The notes: generated by a model not told the origin, from the sequence alone. A DNA stretch of 64,000 nucleotides from Maribacter polysiphoniae (GCF_003148665.1 NZ_QGGQ01000004.1:186001-250000), one strand, 5' to 3'; shown: positions 8,960 through 17,622, numbered from the stretch's first letter. A program made the numbers and translations.

Positions 8960-9923
8960 CTATATTGATGTTTTTTCGTAATGAATTAAGTGATGCGTTC
9001 AGTTCGAACCCGAGTAGCAATATATTGGAATTTAACCAAATGAACACCATTAGGATCAATAATCCTCCCAATGCCCCATATAATTCGTTATATCTCGCAA
9101 ATTTCTCAACATAAACACCAAAAAGATACGAAGTCAAAACAAAGAGTATGGTGGTCATTAAAGCCCCTACCGAAAAGAATTTAGCCTGTTTTCCTTCTGC
9201 GGTACCGAAATAATATAAAATGGCGGTTGTGAAATAGGACAAAATCACAAAAAAGAGAACCTTGCCAATCTGGGCCCCTATGATGTCATTCTCCGACAAA
9301 TTAAAACCATTGGATTTTGCTGCCCATTCACTTAGATAATCCAGAATATAAAATTCAAAATACACGTAGATGGCGGCCCCAATGATCAAAAGTACCGATA
9401 GGATCAACCCCACCATAAGCGCATAGGCATATTGTCGTATAAAATTTCGGGTTAATTTAACGTGATATGAATTCTCAAACCCCCCAAAAATAGCATTCAC
9501 CCCATTGGCCATTAAGAATATCGAAATAAAAAATGCCGAGGATAGCACCCCGCCACTTTTCTGATCTTTAATCTGCTGATAAATATCCCCAAAATACTCA
9601 CTGGTCGCCGATGGGAGAAAAGATTCCAGGAACAATAGGAATTGAGCATCAAAGTTCTCATTGCCCACACTCGCATAAGGCACGATAACAGGCACGAGGG
9701 ATACCAAAAATATCAAAAGGGGAAATAGTGCCATAAAAAGACTAAAGGCAATGGAACTTGCCCTAGAGGATAATGCCCCCTGTACAATACCCAGGATATA
9801 CATTTCTGCAAGATCATACAGTGAAAGCCCTTCAAAAGCAGGTAATTTCACCTTTTTCAAAAGGGATACCAGCCAATTGACTACGGGGATTTTATCAAGT
9901 TTAGCTTCTATTTCCTCCGACAT
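8943..9923 (-). CDS. YihY/BrkB family inner-membrane protein
   Basis: The 326-residue protein has about six transmembrane segments and the family signatures ASSIAFSLFMALFPLLIFL (about 58-77) and ALGGLLILMVFIWLNSNILL near the C-terminus. The family (formerly annotated RNase BN or virulence factor BrkB) has no agreed function. The start lies immediately after the nadC stop (no gap) and the end overlaps the DUF2147 gene, so it sits inside a tight operon. The cytoplasmic tail ends with a short charged stretch. Confidence 0.9.
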   Translation of the reverse strand: MSEEIEAKLDKIPVVNWLVSLLKKVKLPAFEGLSLYDLAEMYILGIVQGALSSRASSIAFSLFMALFPLLIFLVSLVPVIVPYASVGNENFDAQFLLFLESFLPSATSEYFGDIYQQIKDQKSGGVLSSAFFISIFLMANGVNAIFGGFENSYHVKLTRNFIRQYAYALMVGLILSVLLIIGAAIYVYFEFYILDYLSEWAAKSNGFNLSENDIIGAQIGKVLFFVILSYFTTAILYYFGTAEGKQAKFFSVGALMTTILFVLTSYLFGVYVEKFARYNELYGALGGLLILMVFIWLNSNILLLGFELNASLNSLRKNINIDDKEK

Positions 9924-10781
9924 TTATACCGCTTTAAGGCTAAGGTCCATATTGTAAACCGAGTGTGTTAAAGCCCCTGAGGAAATGTAATCTACCCCAC
10001 ATTCCGCATATTCCCTAATTGTTTGTTCGTTGATTCCTCCTGAGGATTCCGTTTGGCATTGGTCGCCGATCATGGCCACCGCCTTTCGGGTATCGGCATA
10101 ATTGAAGTTATCGATCAAGATACGATGAACGCCTTTGGTTTCAAGAATCTCCCTAATCTCATTCAAATTCCTTGCTTCGACAATAATTTTGAGGTCCCGT
10201 TGGGTTTCCTTTAAATATGCCTGTGTTTTTTGTATCGCCTTGGTTATCCCACCCGCAAAATCGATATGGTTATCCTTAAGCATGATCATATCATACAGGG
10301 CGAACCTATGGTTTTCACCGCCCCCTATTTTTACAGCCCATTTTTCAAGGGCCCTAATCCCAGGGGTGGTTTTTCTTGTATCCAGTATTTTAGTTCCCGT
10401 ACCTTCCAGCAAGGCAACGTAGGAATTCGTCTTGGTTGCGATGGCACTCATGCGTTGCATTGCATTCAACACCAAACGTTCTGCCTTTAATATACTTTGT
10501 GAACGTCCGGAAACATAAAAAGCAATATCCCCATATTTCACCCTAGCCCCATCCTCGATCAACGTTTCCACCTGCATTTCATCATCTACTTGGGCAAACA
10601 CCTGCTTGGCAAAATCAATTCCTGCAATGATCCCCTCATCCTTGACCAAGAGTTTCGCCTTTCCTTTGGCGGTTTTAGGAATACACGCCAAGGAGCTGTG
10701 GTCCCCATCACCAACATCCTCACGAATGGCATTGGCAATTATCAAATCGATCTCATGTTGAAATTGTGCTTGTGTAATCAT
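9924..10781 (-). CDS. nadC: Nicotinate-nucleotide pyrophosphorylase (quinolinate phosphoribosyltransferase)
   Basis: The 285-residue NadC converts quinolinate and PRPP to nicotinate mononucleotide, CO2 and PPi in de novo NAD synthesis. Visible signatures are RLVLNAMQRMSAIAT, the substrate-binding ILDTRKTTPGIRALEKWAV, the GGGENHR loop and MIMLKDNH, followed by IIVEARNL and the C-terminal SSGGIN phosphate loop and YISSGALTHS. Length is typical. It is the first gene of the nadC-brkB-DUF2147-priA run. No nadA or nadB is in the window. Confidence 0.96.
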   Translation of the reverse strand: MITQAQFQHEIDLIIANAIREDVGDGDHSSLACIPKTAKGKAKLLVKDEGIIAGIDFAKQVFAQVDDEMQVETLIEDGARVKYGDIAFYVSGRSQSILKAERLVLNAMQRMSAIATKTNSYVALLEGTGTKILDTRKTTPGIRALEKWAVKIGGGENHRFALYDMIMLKDNHIDFAGGITKAIQKTQAYLKETQRDLKIIVEARNLNEIREILETKGVHRILIDNFNYADTRKAVAMIGDQCQTESSGGINEQTIREYAECGVDYISSGALTHSVYNMDLSLKAV

Positions 10782-10851
10782 TGGAAAAAATGGTTTGTGC
10801 TAAATTACTAAAAACAATATCCAATATGAATATCCTATTGGCTGAAAGTTT

Positions 10852-10859
10852 TATTTTTG
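10852..10859 (+). promoter_or_regulatory. -7 element just before rlmH
   Basis: TATTTTTG matches TAnnTTTG but lies only 4 bases before the ATG at 10864, so transcription from it would give an essentially leaderless mRNA or start inside the gene. There is no -33 at standard spacing. Confidence 0.3.
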
Positions 10860-10863
10860 GGAC

Positions 10864-11337
10864 ATGACCATAAAACTACTTGCCATCGGAAAAACCGATA
10901 GTGCTTCTTTACAGCATCTTATATCCGATTACGAAAAAAGACTCCATCATTATATCAAGTTTGAGTTGGAAATTATCCCGGACCTGAAAAATGTAAAAAA
11001 TCTTTCTGAAGTCCAACAACGAGAAAAAGAAGGTGCATTGATCCTGAAAAAACTCAACAACACCGACGTTTTGATTCTTTTGGATGAAAATGGAAAACAA
11101 TTTGATTCCGTTGGATTCTCGAATTACCTTCAGAAAAAGATGAACTCAGGCATAAAACAATTGGTTTTGGTCATCGGTGGGCCCTACGGTTTTAGTGATG
11201 CCGTATACGCGAAAAGCCAAGGCAAAATCAGTTTATCAAAAATGACCTTTTCCCATCAAATGGTTCGCCTTTTCGTGGTTGAACAACTCTATAGGGCTTT
11301 CACTATCTTAAAAAATGAGCCTTATCACCATCGCTGA
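10864..11337 (+). CDS. rlmH: 23S rRNA (pseudouridine1915-N3)-methyltransferase
   Basis: The 157-residue SPOUT methyltransferase methylates pseudouridine 1915 in helix 69 of 23S rRNA. The family signatures are LVLVIGGPYGFS (the knot and SAM site, about residues 100-112) and the C-terminal SKMTFSHQMVRLFVVEQLYR ending in EPYHH. Length equals the family norm of about 155. It is a single gene convergent with the serine-pathway gene downstream. Confidence 0.96.
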   Translation: MTIKLLAIGKTDSASLQHLISDYEKRLHHYIKFELEIIPDLKNVKNLSEVQQREKEGALILKKLNNTDVLILLDENGKQFDSVGFSNYLQKKMNSGIKQLVLVIGGPYGFSDAVYAKSQGKISLSKMTFSHQMVRLFVVEQLYRAFTILKNEPYHHR

Positions 11338-11406
11338 TCTTTAGGGACCATTGATCTCTTTTTTATAGGAATCACTCCCTTTTTTTGGACCGTACCTCCC
11401 CCAGTT

Positions 11407-13302
11407 TTAGTAAAGCACCCTGAACTTAATCGTATTCTCAATCTTACGTAAGGCTTTGATGACCTCCTTGTTGTACTCCTTATCCAAATCGGTGATTACA
11501 TAACCCAACTCAGAGTCGGTTGACAGATATTGCCCATTGATGTTCAGTTCATATTTGGCCAGTACCTTGTTGATCTTGGCCATAATACCGGGAACGTTCT
11601 TGTGAATGTGCAAAAAGCGATGTGCATTGGTTTGTTTAGGCAACCTGATATTCGGAAAGTTCACGGCATCCACGGTGTTCCCCGAATTAATATAGTCCAT
11701 GATCTTATTGGGGACAAAATCGGCAATGTTACGTTGTGCCTCTTCGGTACTACCCCCAACATGTGGCGTAAGTATTACGTTGGGAAGTCCCTGTAATTTG
11801 GAATGGAATTCCCCATTGGCCCTAGGCTCCTCAGGATATACATCCACAGCGGCACCAGCAAGCTTACCGCTTTCCAACGCTGTGGAAAGTGCATCGATAT
11901 CAACCACAAAACCTCTTGAGAGATTGATCAACATCGCTCCGTCCTTCATCTGGTTTATCTCACGCTCCCCAATAAAATTCTTATTGGCCTTGTTGTCATC
12001 GATATGCAAGGTAACCACATCGGAAATATTCAATAAATTTTCCAGGGTCTCACAACGTACGGCATTACCAAGGGCCAGTTTATCATCGATATCATAATAA
12101 TATACCCGCATACCAATGGCCTCTGCCAAGACCGATAATTGCTTACCTATATTACCATAGCCTACGATTCCAAGGTTCTTACCCCTGACCTCCCTTGAAT
12201 TGCTGGCTGTTTTGTTCCATTGTCCCCCGTGTATCTCGGTACTACGTGGAAAAACACTACGCATAAGCATAATGATCTCCCCTATGGCCAATTCCACGAC
12301 AGACCGCGTATTGCTATAGGGTGCATTGAAAACCACAACCCCCTTAGTCTTACAGTAGTTCAAATCTATCTGTGTGGTGCCAATACAAAAGGCTCCTACG
12401 ACCAATAATTTGTCGGCCGCATCCAGGACTTTTTGCGTTACTTGGGTTTTGGATCGGATACCCAACACATGAACACCTTTTATCCGCTCTATCAGTTCTT
12501 CTTCCGATAAGCTCGTCTTTACCAACTCCACAGAAAAACCATCTTCCGAAAGATTATGGAAAGCGGCTGGGTGAACATTCTCTAAAAGAAGGATTTTAAT
12601 TCTATTTTTAGGATAGGAGATATTTCGTGGCAAATCGTTGACAAAAAGAAACTCATCCAAGTTGGGTGTCACGTGGTCGGCATGTTCAGCGGCTTTTTCC
12701 CGATGCACATTTTCAGTATAGGCGAAGAACTTATCGGCTATACCCGCTTCGCGCATTACGTAATCACTATAACCATCACCGATGACCTGAACCTCCCCTT
12801 GTAAATCGAGGTTTTTTAAACATTCAATCTTACCATTATGGGTCGCCAGAACATTTTTCTCATCAAAACCAATGATGTTTCCTTGTTCATCGAATTCGAA
12901 GGTATTTGCAAATACCCTTTCAGAGGGAATATTGTATTCCTTGACAATAGGATCGATAAATTCTTTGAAACCACAGGAAATGACGTAAATGTCATCAGAG
13001 AATTTTTCAAAAAACTCCTTGTTGGATTCAATGGACTTCGAAATCTTATGACGCAACTCCTCCACTAATCCATCCAAATCATCCTTATGGGCCTCCAATA
13101 GTTTAATGCGTTGCTCTAGGGATTCTGTAAATGAGATATCCCCATCGATACCTAAATTGGTTATTCGTTGGATTTCCCCAATTATCTCTTCACGGTTCGA
13201 TTTACCCTGTAAGGTCATCTCCGCCAAAACATCCAAAGCCTCAACCCTGGTCAAGGTACTATCAAAATCAAAAACGTATTTACGTGCCACTTCGGTTATC
13301 AT
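11407..13302 (-). CDS. serA: SerB-SerA fusion: HAD phosphatase joined to D-3-phosphoglycerate dehydrogenase
   Basis: The single 631-residue frame carries two enzymes of serine synthesis. Residues about 8-205 form a SerB-type HAD phosphatase with FDFDSTLT (motif I), the late GDGYSD motif and VISCGF between. Residues about 235-545 form 3-phosphoglycerate dehydrogenase, with the NAD motif VGYGNIGKQ, substrate Arg in LINLSRGF and catalytic His in TPHVGGST. A C-terminal ACT domain (about 555-631, HIHKNVPGIMAKIN) probably senses serine. The fusion links step 1 and step 3 of the pathway; serC is not nearby. Motifs of both halves look intact, so both activities are likely, but this is inference. It appears monocistronic. 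Confidence 0.93.
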   Translation of the reverse strand: MITEVARKYVFDFDSTLTRVEALDVLAEMTLQGKSNREEIIGEIQRITNLGIDGDISFTESLEQRIKLLEAHKDDLDGLVEELRHKISKSIESNKEFFEKFSDDIYVISCGFKEFIDPIVKEYNIPSERVFANTFEFDEQGNIIGFDEKNVLATHNGKIECLKNLDLQGEVQVIGDGYSDYVMREAGIADKFFAYTENVHREKAAEHADHVTPNLDEFLFVNDLPRNISYPKNRIKILLLENVHPAAFHNLSEDGFSVELVKTSLSEEELIERIKGVHVLGIRSKTQVTQKVLDAADKLLVVGAFCIGTTQIDLNYCKTKGVVVFNAPYSNTRSVVELAIGEIIMLMRSVFPRSTEIHGGQWNKTASNSREVRGKNLGIVGYGNIGKQLSVLAEAIGMRVYYYDIDDKLALGNAVRCETLENLLNISDVVTLHIDDNKANKNFIGEREINQMKDGAMLINLSRGFVVDIDALSTALESGKLAGAAVDVYPEEPRANGEFHSKLQGLPNVILTPHVGGSTEEAQRNIADFVPNKIMDYINSGNTVDAVNFPNIRLPKQTNAHRFLHIHKNVPGIMAKINKVLAKYELNINGQYLSTDSELGYVITDLDKEYNKEVIKALRKIENTIKFRVLY

Positions 13303-13415
13303 ATTTAGATTATTGCCTAAAACTTACAGGTTTCCATAAAGATGGAGCAGACCCGATATCCTTTTTAAATCAAGCGATAAAAGTAAAAATTAATTCGTAA
13401 GCCATGGGTGGAATC

Positions 13416-13459
13416 TTATCAAAAGTTATCCCTATCACCAAAAGCCTTCATTTTGATAA
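13416..13459. repeat. 9-bp inverted repeat in the serBA upstream region
   Basis: TTATCAAAA (13416-13424) is repeated inverted as TTTTGATAA (13451-13459) with a 26-base spacer. It lies between the hydrolase stop and the serBA start in a 211-base gap with no other recognisable content. It could be an operator or chance in AT-rich DNA. Confidence 0.2.
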
Positions 13460-13513
13460 ATAATTCAATCCATTTTTGGCAAAATCAAGAAAAACCCTTT
13501 CCAGATAGGTCCA

Positions 13514-14299
13514 TTAGTTCAAAAAAGTCAGCACAGCCTTGGAAAAATCCGATGTTTTATACGTGCCATTGTGATCACCACCCACGATTTTCAACTTAGC
13601 CTTGGGTATGGCCCTTTGCAATTCACGGGGATCTCCATTATCGACATCCTTGTCACCCGCTATGACCAACACTTTCTTTCGTATTGCTGCCAGTTCCTTG
13701 AGTGAGGCCACTGGTTGGTATTTTTGTTGCAGGTGCAATGAATGTAAATCGGCGTGAATTGACCTAGCGTAATCCACTGCCCCTTGGGTAAACTCGTTGG
13801 TATCACCCGCAAAAGCCGCTGCGAACATCATTCGCCGATTCCAATCGGGAAGGGTGAAGTCTATCCCCATTCCCCCCAACACAGCCTTTTTAACACGCTT
13901 ATCCTGAGTCAATAATTTAGCTAAAACGATACTTCCGCGGGAGTAGCCCACCGCCTTGTATTTTGTGATTTTCAAATGGTCTATGAGCAACATTAAATCC
14001 CTAACCTCGGCATCATTGGAATATGCCTTATCATCCTGAGGTTTATCCGAATCACCATTACCCCTTAAATCAGGAATAATAACGCGATAACCCTTGGCCA
14101 GGAGATCCTTCTTCAATACGGTTTGCTCCCATGATTTCCGGGTATTGATAAAACCATGTATGAGTAGGACCGGTTTACCTTCACCTTCATCGGTGAACAC
14201 CAACGTTGTGCCATCAAAAGAAGTAAATTGATGGGTTTGGCCCCTAAGCCCCCTACCTATGAACAAAAGAAAGAGGAAAACAATACGTATACCAACCAT
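13514..14299 (-). CDS. Secreted alpha/beta hydrolase
   Basis: The 261-residue protein has an N-terminal hydrophobic export signal (about 1-20) and an alpha/beta-hydrolase fold. It shows the oxyanion HG motif (VLLIHGFINTRKSW), the nucleophile elbow GYSRG, a likely acidic residue in VIAGDKDVDNGD and the catalytic His in GGDHNGT, in the right order for a complete triad. Substrate is unknown; esterase- or haloperoxidase-like enzymes share this pattern. It is separated from the DUF3307 gene by 45 bases on the same strand, so weak linkage to that operon is possible. Confidence 0.85.
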   Translation of the reverse strand: MVGIRIVFLFLLFIGRGLRGQTHQFTSFDGTTLVFTDEGEGKPVLLIHGFINTRKSWEQTVLKKDLLAKGYRVIIPDLRGNGDSDKPQDDKAYSNDAEVRDLMLLIDHLKITKYKAVGYSRGSIVLAKLLTQDKRVKKAVLGGMGIDFTLPDWNRRMMFAAAFAGDTNEFTQGAVDYARSIHADLHSLHLQQKYQPVASLKELAAIRKKVLVIAGDKDVDNGDPRELQRAIPKAKLKIVGGDHNGTYKTSDFSKAVLTFLN

Positions 14300-14344
14300 A
14301 CTCCACTTTTTGATTTATAAGTGATTCCCGACGAAAAATCAGGG

Positions 14345-15046
14345 TTACGAACTAAAATTCATATACAGGATACCCGCTATGATGGCAAAGCCAAAACTCA
14401 ATAATGTGCCGATCAAAATATATTCGGTGAGTTTACGATTGTTACTTTCCTTAAGATCATTGAACCTAAAGACCGATTTTGCCGTAATCAATAGTCCGAT
14501 GGCCTCCCATCTACCCAGTATTATGAAAGTAAGCACAAACAACCTTTCTATGATACCGATATACTTACCGGCATTCGGTAATGACTTATGGTCCAATTCG
14601 ATCTTACTCGACATACCTTCCAACAAAACACCCATTATGATGGCCGTGGGATAGCTTACAAAAACGATGGCCGTAACCAAGGGCCAATTTATCATATCTA
14701 TCAAAAGCAAGGTATGTTCATATAGATTTTCAAAATAGACACAGGCATACAGGACCGCTACATGCAATACTTGATCGATAAAAAATGGAATGGTTTTTCG
14801 CTTGAACAATGGATTTGCATACAGCTTGGCCAAATCCAAAACATAATGGGACAAGGTTATGGCCACAACGATCTTCCAATAGCTTAAATCCCATAACAAC
14901 AACATCATTAGTGCTGCATGAAGCAGTACATGCAGGTATAGGTATTTTGATGTTATCTTATTTGCTTCCTTATGGATCACCCAACGGAGAGGTTGCAATA
15001 AAAAATCCCCGATCAAATGGGCCAATAAAAGTTTCGTGAACAGCAT
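14345..15046 (-). CDS. DUF3307 family polytopic membrane protein
   Basis: The 233-residue protein has about six to seven membrane segments. Histidine and aspartate residues recur inside or at the ends of the helices: AHLIGDFLLQ, YLHVLLHAAL, LSHYVLDLAK and FFIDQVLHVAV. Such spacing resembles membrane-embedded metal-dependent hydrolases, but that is a resemblance only; DUF3307 has no assigned function. Its ATG overlaps the stop of the SatD-family gene by one base (TAATG), so the two are almost certainly translationally coupled. No signal peptide is apparent. Confidence 0.85.
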   Translation of the reverse strand: MLFTKLLLAHLIGDFLLQPLRWVIHKEANKITSKYLYLHVLLHAALMMLLLWDLSYWKIVVAITLSHYVLDLAKLYANPLFKRKTIPFFIDQVLHVAVLYACVYFENLYEHTLLLIDMINWPLVTAIVFVSYPTAIIMGVLLEGMSSKIELDHKSLPNAGKYIGIIERLFVLTFIILGRWEAIGLLITAKSVFRFNDLKESNNRKLTEYILIGTLLSFGFAIIAGILYMNFSS

Positions 15047-15657
15047 TATTCCTTAATGGTATTTATGGTGGTTTGATAATATGCCAATAATTCCAAGACC
15101 AAATCCAATCTGGCCCTCTTGGTTCTTTGGCTTACCGCCGATTGTTTTATGTGCAATTGATCGGCCAAGTTTTGTTGGGATGTATTGGGGTGACTCAAGG
15201 TCAGGTACACCATTTCGGCGGAAACCGTACTCCAATCATCCATAAAATCCGAGGCAAGTTTTAACATGAGGTTCAAAGTACGGTTATATTCCGCATTAGC
15301 CGTTGTCAACATTAAATTGACCTTGCTTTCCTTTAATGCCTCCAAGGTTGTTCCCGATCGCTGATAGGCCGTACCATTGGATTCACTTACACCCGAACCG
15401 ATAAACGATTCATCACCTACGCCAATGCCCATGCGAATGTCTAGCCCTTTTATGGTTTTTACCAAGGCCTTTACCTTAATTGCCGCCATTAAGGCTTCCG
15501 TTACCGGTATTCGCAATTGGATTTCATCCCCCCGATAAATCTCCCATGTTGTTGGGGTATCCCCCCATTGGGAGAGGCATGATTTCAATTTAGCCATCCA
15601 TTCGGTTGAATCATACCCTCTGGAATTAACAATATCGCCTGTAATTACTGCTATCAT
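15046..15657 (-). CDS. SatD family protein with C-terminal helix-turn-helix
   Basis: The 203-residue protein starts MIAVITGDIVNSRG and then shows YRGDEIQLRI (around 42-51), IRMGIGVGDE (around 74-83) and GTAYQRSGTTLEAL. This is the SatD family pattern, and the Asp-bearing motifs in this order recall class III nucleotidyl cyclases (my inference). From about residue 155, TSQQNLADQLHIKQSAVSQR reads as a helix-turn-helix, so the protein may also bind DNA. It is the first gene of a two-gene operon with the DUF3307 membrane protein and is preceded by two near-identical 24-25 bp repeats that could be its operators. Biochemical function is unknown. Confidence 0.82.
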   Translation of the reverse strand: MIAVITGDIVNSRGYDSTEWMAKLKSCLSQWGDTPTTWEIYRGDEIQLRIPVTEALMAAIKVKALVKTIKGLDIRMGIGVGDESFIGSGVSESNGTAYQRSGTTLEALKESKVNLMLTTANAEYNRTLNLMLKLASDFMDDWSTVSAEMVYLTLSHPNTSQQNLADQLHIKQSAVSQRTKRARLDLVLELLAYYQTTINTIKE

Positions 15658-15665
15658 TTTATAAT

Positions 15666-15726
15666 CTAAAAAGCTAATATTTATTATTTATAAGCTAATT
15701 TACTAATATTTATTGATATAAGCTAA
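15666..15726 (-). repeat. Tandem operator-like direct repeats upstream of satD
   Basis: Read on the minus strand, a 24-bp unit (15703-15726) and a 25-bp unit (15674-15698) both begin TTAGCTTATA and end AATAAATATTAG, differing only in 1-3 central bases. They are separated by 4 bases. A partial third copy (TTAGCTTTTTAG, 15666-15677) overlaps the end of the second. They lie 9-69 bases before the satD ATG, where operators would be expected. The C-terminal HTH of SatD is the obvious candidate binder, by inference. Confidence 0.7.
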
Positions 15727-15751
15727 ATATGTAATGAAAAAAGGCAACTAC

Positions 15752-16204
15752 TTAAAACCATCGCCTAACCTGTGTACAATAGTGGCGGAATTCCTTACCA
15801 TAGGTAGCAGCCAATTCCTCCTCCTCCGGAATAATCTGAAACCTGTTCATATACCCTACAAAACCAGCGGCCAATAAGGTATTAAAAGCATTGCCCCACC
15901 AAAGTCCCCATGCCAATAAAACCATTAAAAGTGCCAAGTACATCGGGTTTCTTGAGTATTTATACAAACCTTTTGTAACCATAGAGGAAACCTTTGATGG
16001 TGTTCTGGGGTCAATGGATGTTTTTACAACATAAAATTGTATTAATGAGACCAACCCCACTATTGCTCCCGATCCCACTAAAAAAAAGGCCAAAAATTGC
16101 CTGCCAAAAAAATCGAAATCACCAAAAGGCAGCACAATCGACAACACGTACATCAGTATTGAGAATATCACAAAGACAAGTACAGGAGGTAGTTTCAACT
16201 TCAT
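15752..16204 (-). CDS. Isoprenylcysteine-carboxyl-methyltransferase-like membrane protein
   Basis: This is a 150-residue membrane protein with about four hydrophobic helices. The C-terminal half has the signature of the ICMT/phospholipid methyltransferase group: GLYKYSRNPMYLALLMVLLAW (about residues 90-110), then IIPEEEELAATYGKEFRHY near the end, which forms the SAM-binding region. Substrate is unknown; in bacteria such proteins methylate lipids or are uncharacterised. The frame extends upstream to 16420, but I chose the ATG at 16204. The extra 72 residues are not membrane-like or conserved in appearance and would overlap rdgB on the opposite strand. Confidence 0.85.
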   Translation of the reverse strand: MKLKLPPVLVFVIFSILMYVLSIVLPFGDFDFFGRQFLAFFLVGSGAIVGLVSLIQFYVVKTSIDPRTPSKVSSMVTKGLYKYSRNPMYLALLMVLLAWGLWWGNAFNTLLAAGFVGYMNRFQIIPEEEELAATYGKEFRHYCTQVRRWF

Positions 16205-16369
16205 AAATCTAATTAAATAATGGCAAATAAAATTACTACTTTTACGCCAGTTATAATTCCTCCCCAATTCTTTCCTTACCGAAATCACGCTATTACTTTG
16301 GTATAAATCCGTTATAATAGGCGCATTCATTAGGGCCACACCATAAAATGAAATTTTTAAATTATTGTT

Positions 16370-16960
16370 ATGAAATTGGTTTTTGCCACACATAATCAAA
16401 ATAAGGTAAAAGAGGTGCAAGCCTTACTTCCTAAAAACATATCCCTTTTATCATTGACCGATATCGGTTGTAATGAAGAAATACCGGAAACCGGGAAAAC
16501 CCTAAAGGAAAACGCCATTATAAAAGCCGATTTCGTCACAAAGCATTTCGGTTTGCCGTGTTTTGCAGATGATACAGGTTTATTGGTTGACGCATTGAAT
16601 GGCGCCCCTGGCGTATATTCCGCCCGTTACGCAGGGGAACAAGGGAATTCCGATAATAATATGGACAAACTACTATCGGAATTAAAATCAACAACCCATA
16701 GATCCGCAAGGTTTGAAACCGTAATTGCCCTAAACCTTGAAAACAGTCAGCATATTTTCACCGGCACCGTTGAAGGAGAGATCATCGACGAAAAAAAAGG
16801 CGATAAAGGTTTTGGGTACGACCCCATTTTTAGGCCAAAAACCTATTCACAGACCTTTGCCGAACTGCCAATGGCCGTGAAAAACAAAATCAGTCACCGA
16901 GGTAAGGCCATTCAAGAATTACTAATTTTCCTAAAGAATTTAGCCAATGATACCGAGTAA
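16370..16960 (+). CDS. rdgB: XTP/dITP pyrophosphatase (RdgB/HAM1)
   Basis: The 196-residue house-cleaning nucleotidase hydrolyses XTP, ITP and dITP to the monophosphates, keeping deaminated purines out of DNA. Signatures are FATHNQNKVKEVQ at the N-terminus, the metal-binding FADDTGLLVDAL (about 66-77), GVYSARYAGE, GFGYDPIF and SHRGKA near the C-terminus. Length is normal. The last 14 bases overlap the DUF4337 gene, so the two are likely one transcript. Confidence 0.96.
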   Translation: MKLVFATHNQNKVKEVQALLPKNISLLSLTDIGCNEEIPETGKTLKENAIIKADFVTKHFGLPCFADDTGLLVDALNGAPGVYSARYAGEQGNSDNNMDKLLSELKSTTHRSARFETVIALNLENSQHIFTGTVEGEIIDEKKGDKGFGYDPIFRPKTYSQTFAELPMAVKNKISHRGKAIQELLIFLKNLANDTE

Positions 16961-17591
16961 TAAAAAAGGGGAAACCATAGAGGTTTCGGTTGCTTCTGAG
17001 AACGCGGAGGCCATAGGCGGGGTACTTATCGCCTTTTTTGCCGCCCTAATGGCCATTGCCCAGATGGTAAACGGGGAGTTGGAAGAAGAAATGATGATAG
17101 CCCACAATAAAGTGGTCAACTATTCAAACTGGTATCAATCCAAAAGCATTAAAGAAAGTCTTAACGAAAGTGAACTCCATTACCTTGAGACCCTTATAGA
17201 GGCCGGTTTGATTTCCGAAGAAAACCACGAGGTAATAACCTCAAAAATCACGAATACCAGTTCTAAAATAAAAAAGTACGATGCCGAAAAGACAGAAATA
17301 TTACTAGGATCATCGAACATACCCAAAGAAAAATGGGCACAGGACCTAGACGGGAAAATGGGCGAGATCATCGGTATTAAGGAATGGGAGCTATTGGCCA
17401 ATGAATATGATGTTGCTACACAAAAATTCGATATTGGGATGTTGTTCTTTCAAATAAGTATCGTTCTTGGCGCTATTTGTATCATCATTTATGACAATCC
17501 GAAACTACAGAGAGGTTTTATATTTCTTATGGTACTCTTTGGTATCATTGGGTTTACCTTATCTATTTATGGTTATTATTTAGCTCCTTAG
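16947..17591 (+). CDS. DUF4337-like membrane protein
   Basis: The 214-residue protein has one hydrophobic segment near the N-terminus (about 25-43), a charged helical middle containing WYQSKSIKESLNESEL, and two C-terminal membrane segments preceded by EYDVATQKFDIGMLFFQISI. This topology and the WYQ-KSIK motif fit DUF4337, a family without known function. It starts inside the rdgB 3' end (14-base overlap, different frame). An alternative first ATG is not apparent. The link to nucleotide house-cleaning is positional only. Confidence 0.7.
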   Translation: MIPSNKKGETIEVSVASENAEAIGGVLIAFFAALMAIAQMVNGELEEEMMIAHNKVVNYSNWYQSKSIKESLNESELHYLETLIEAGLISEENHEVITSKITNTSSKIKKYDAEKTEILLGSSNIPKEKWAQDLDGKMGEIIGIKEWELLANEYDVATQKFDIGMLFFQISIVLGAICIIIYDNPKLQRGFIFLMVLFGIIGFTLSIYGYYLAP

Positions 17592-17622
17592 GGGCCAATA
17601 TACCCATGTAAATAAATAACTG

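Noticed and set aside
16205-16420. N-terminal extension of the methyltransferase-like frame
   Set aside because: It overlaps rdgB on the opposite strand, is not membrane-like, and the ATG at 16204 begins a typical hydrophobic helix.
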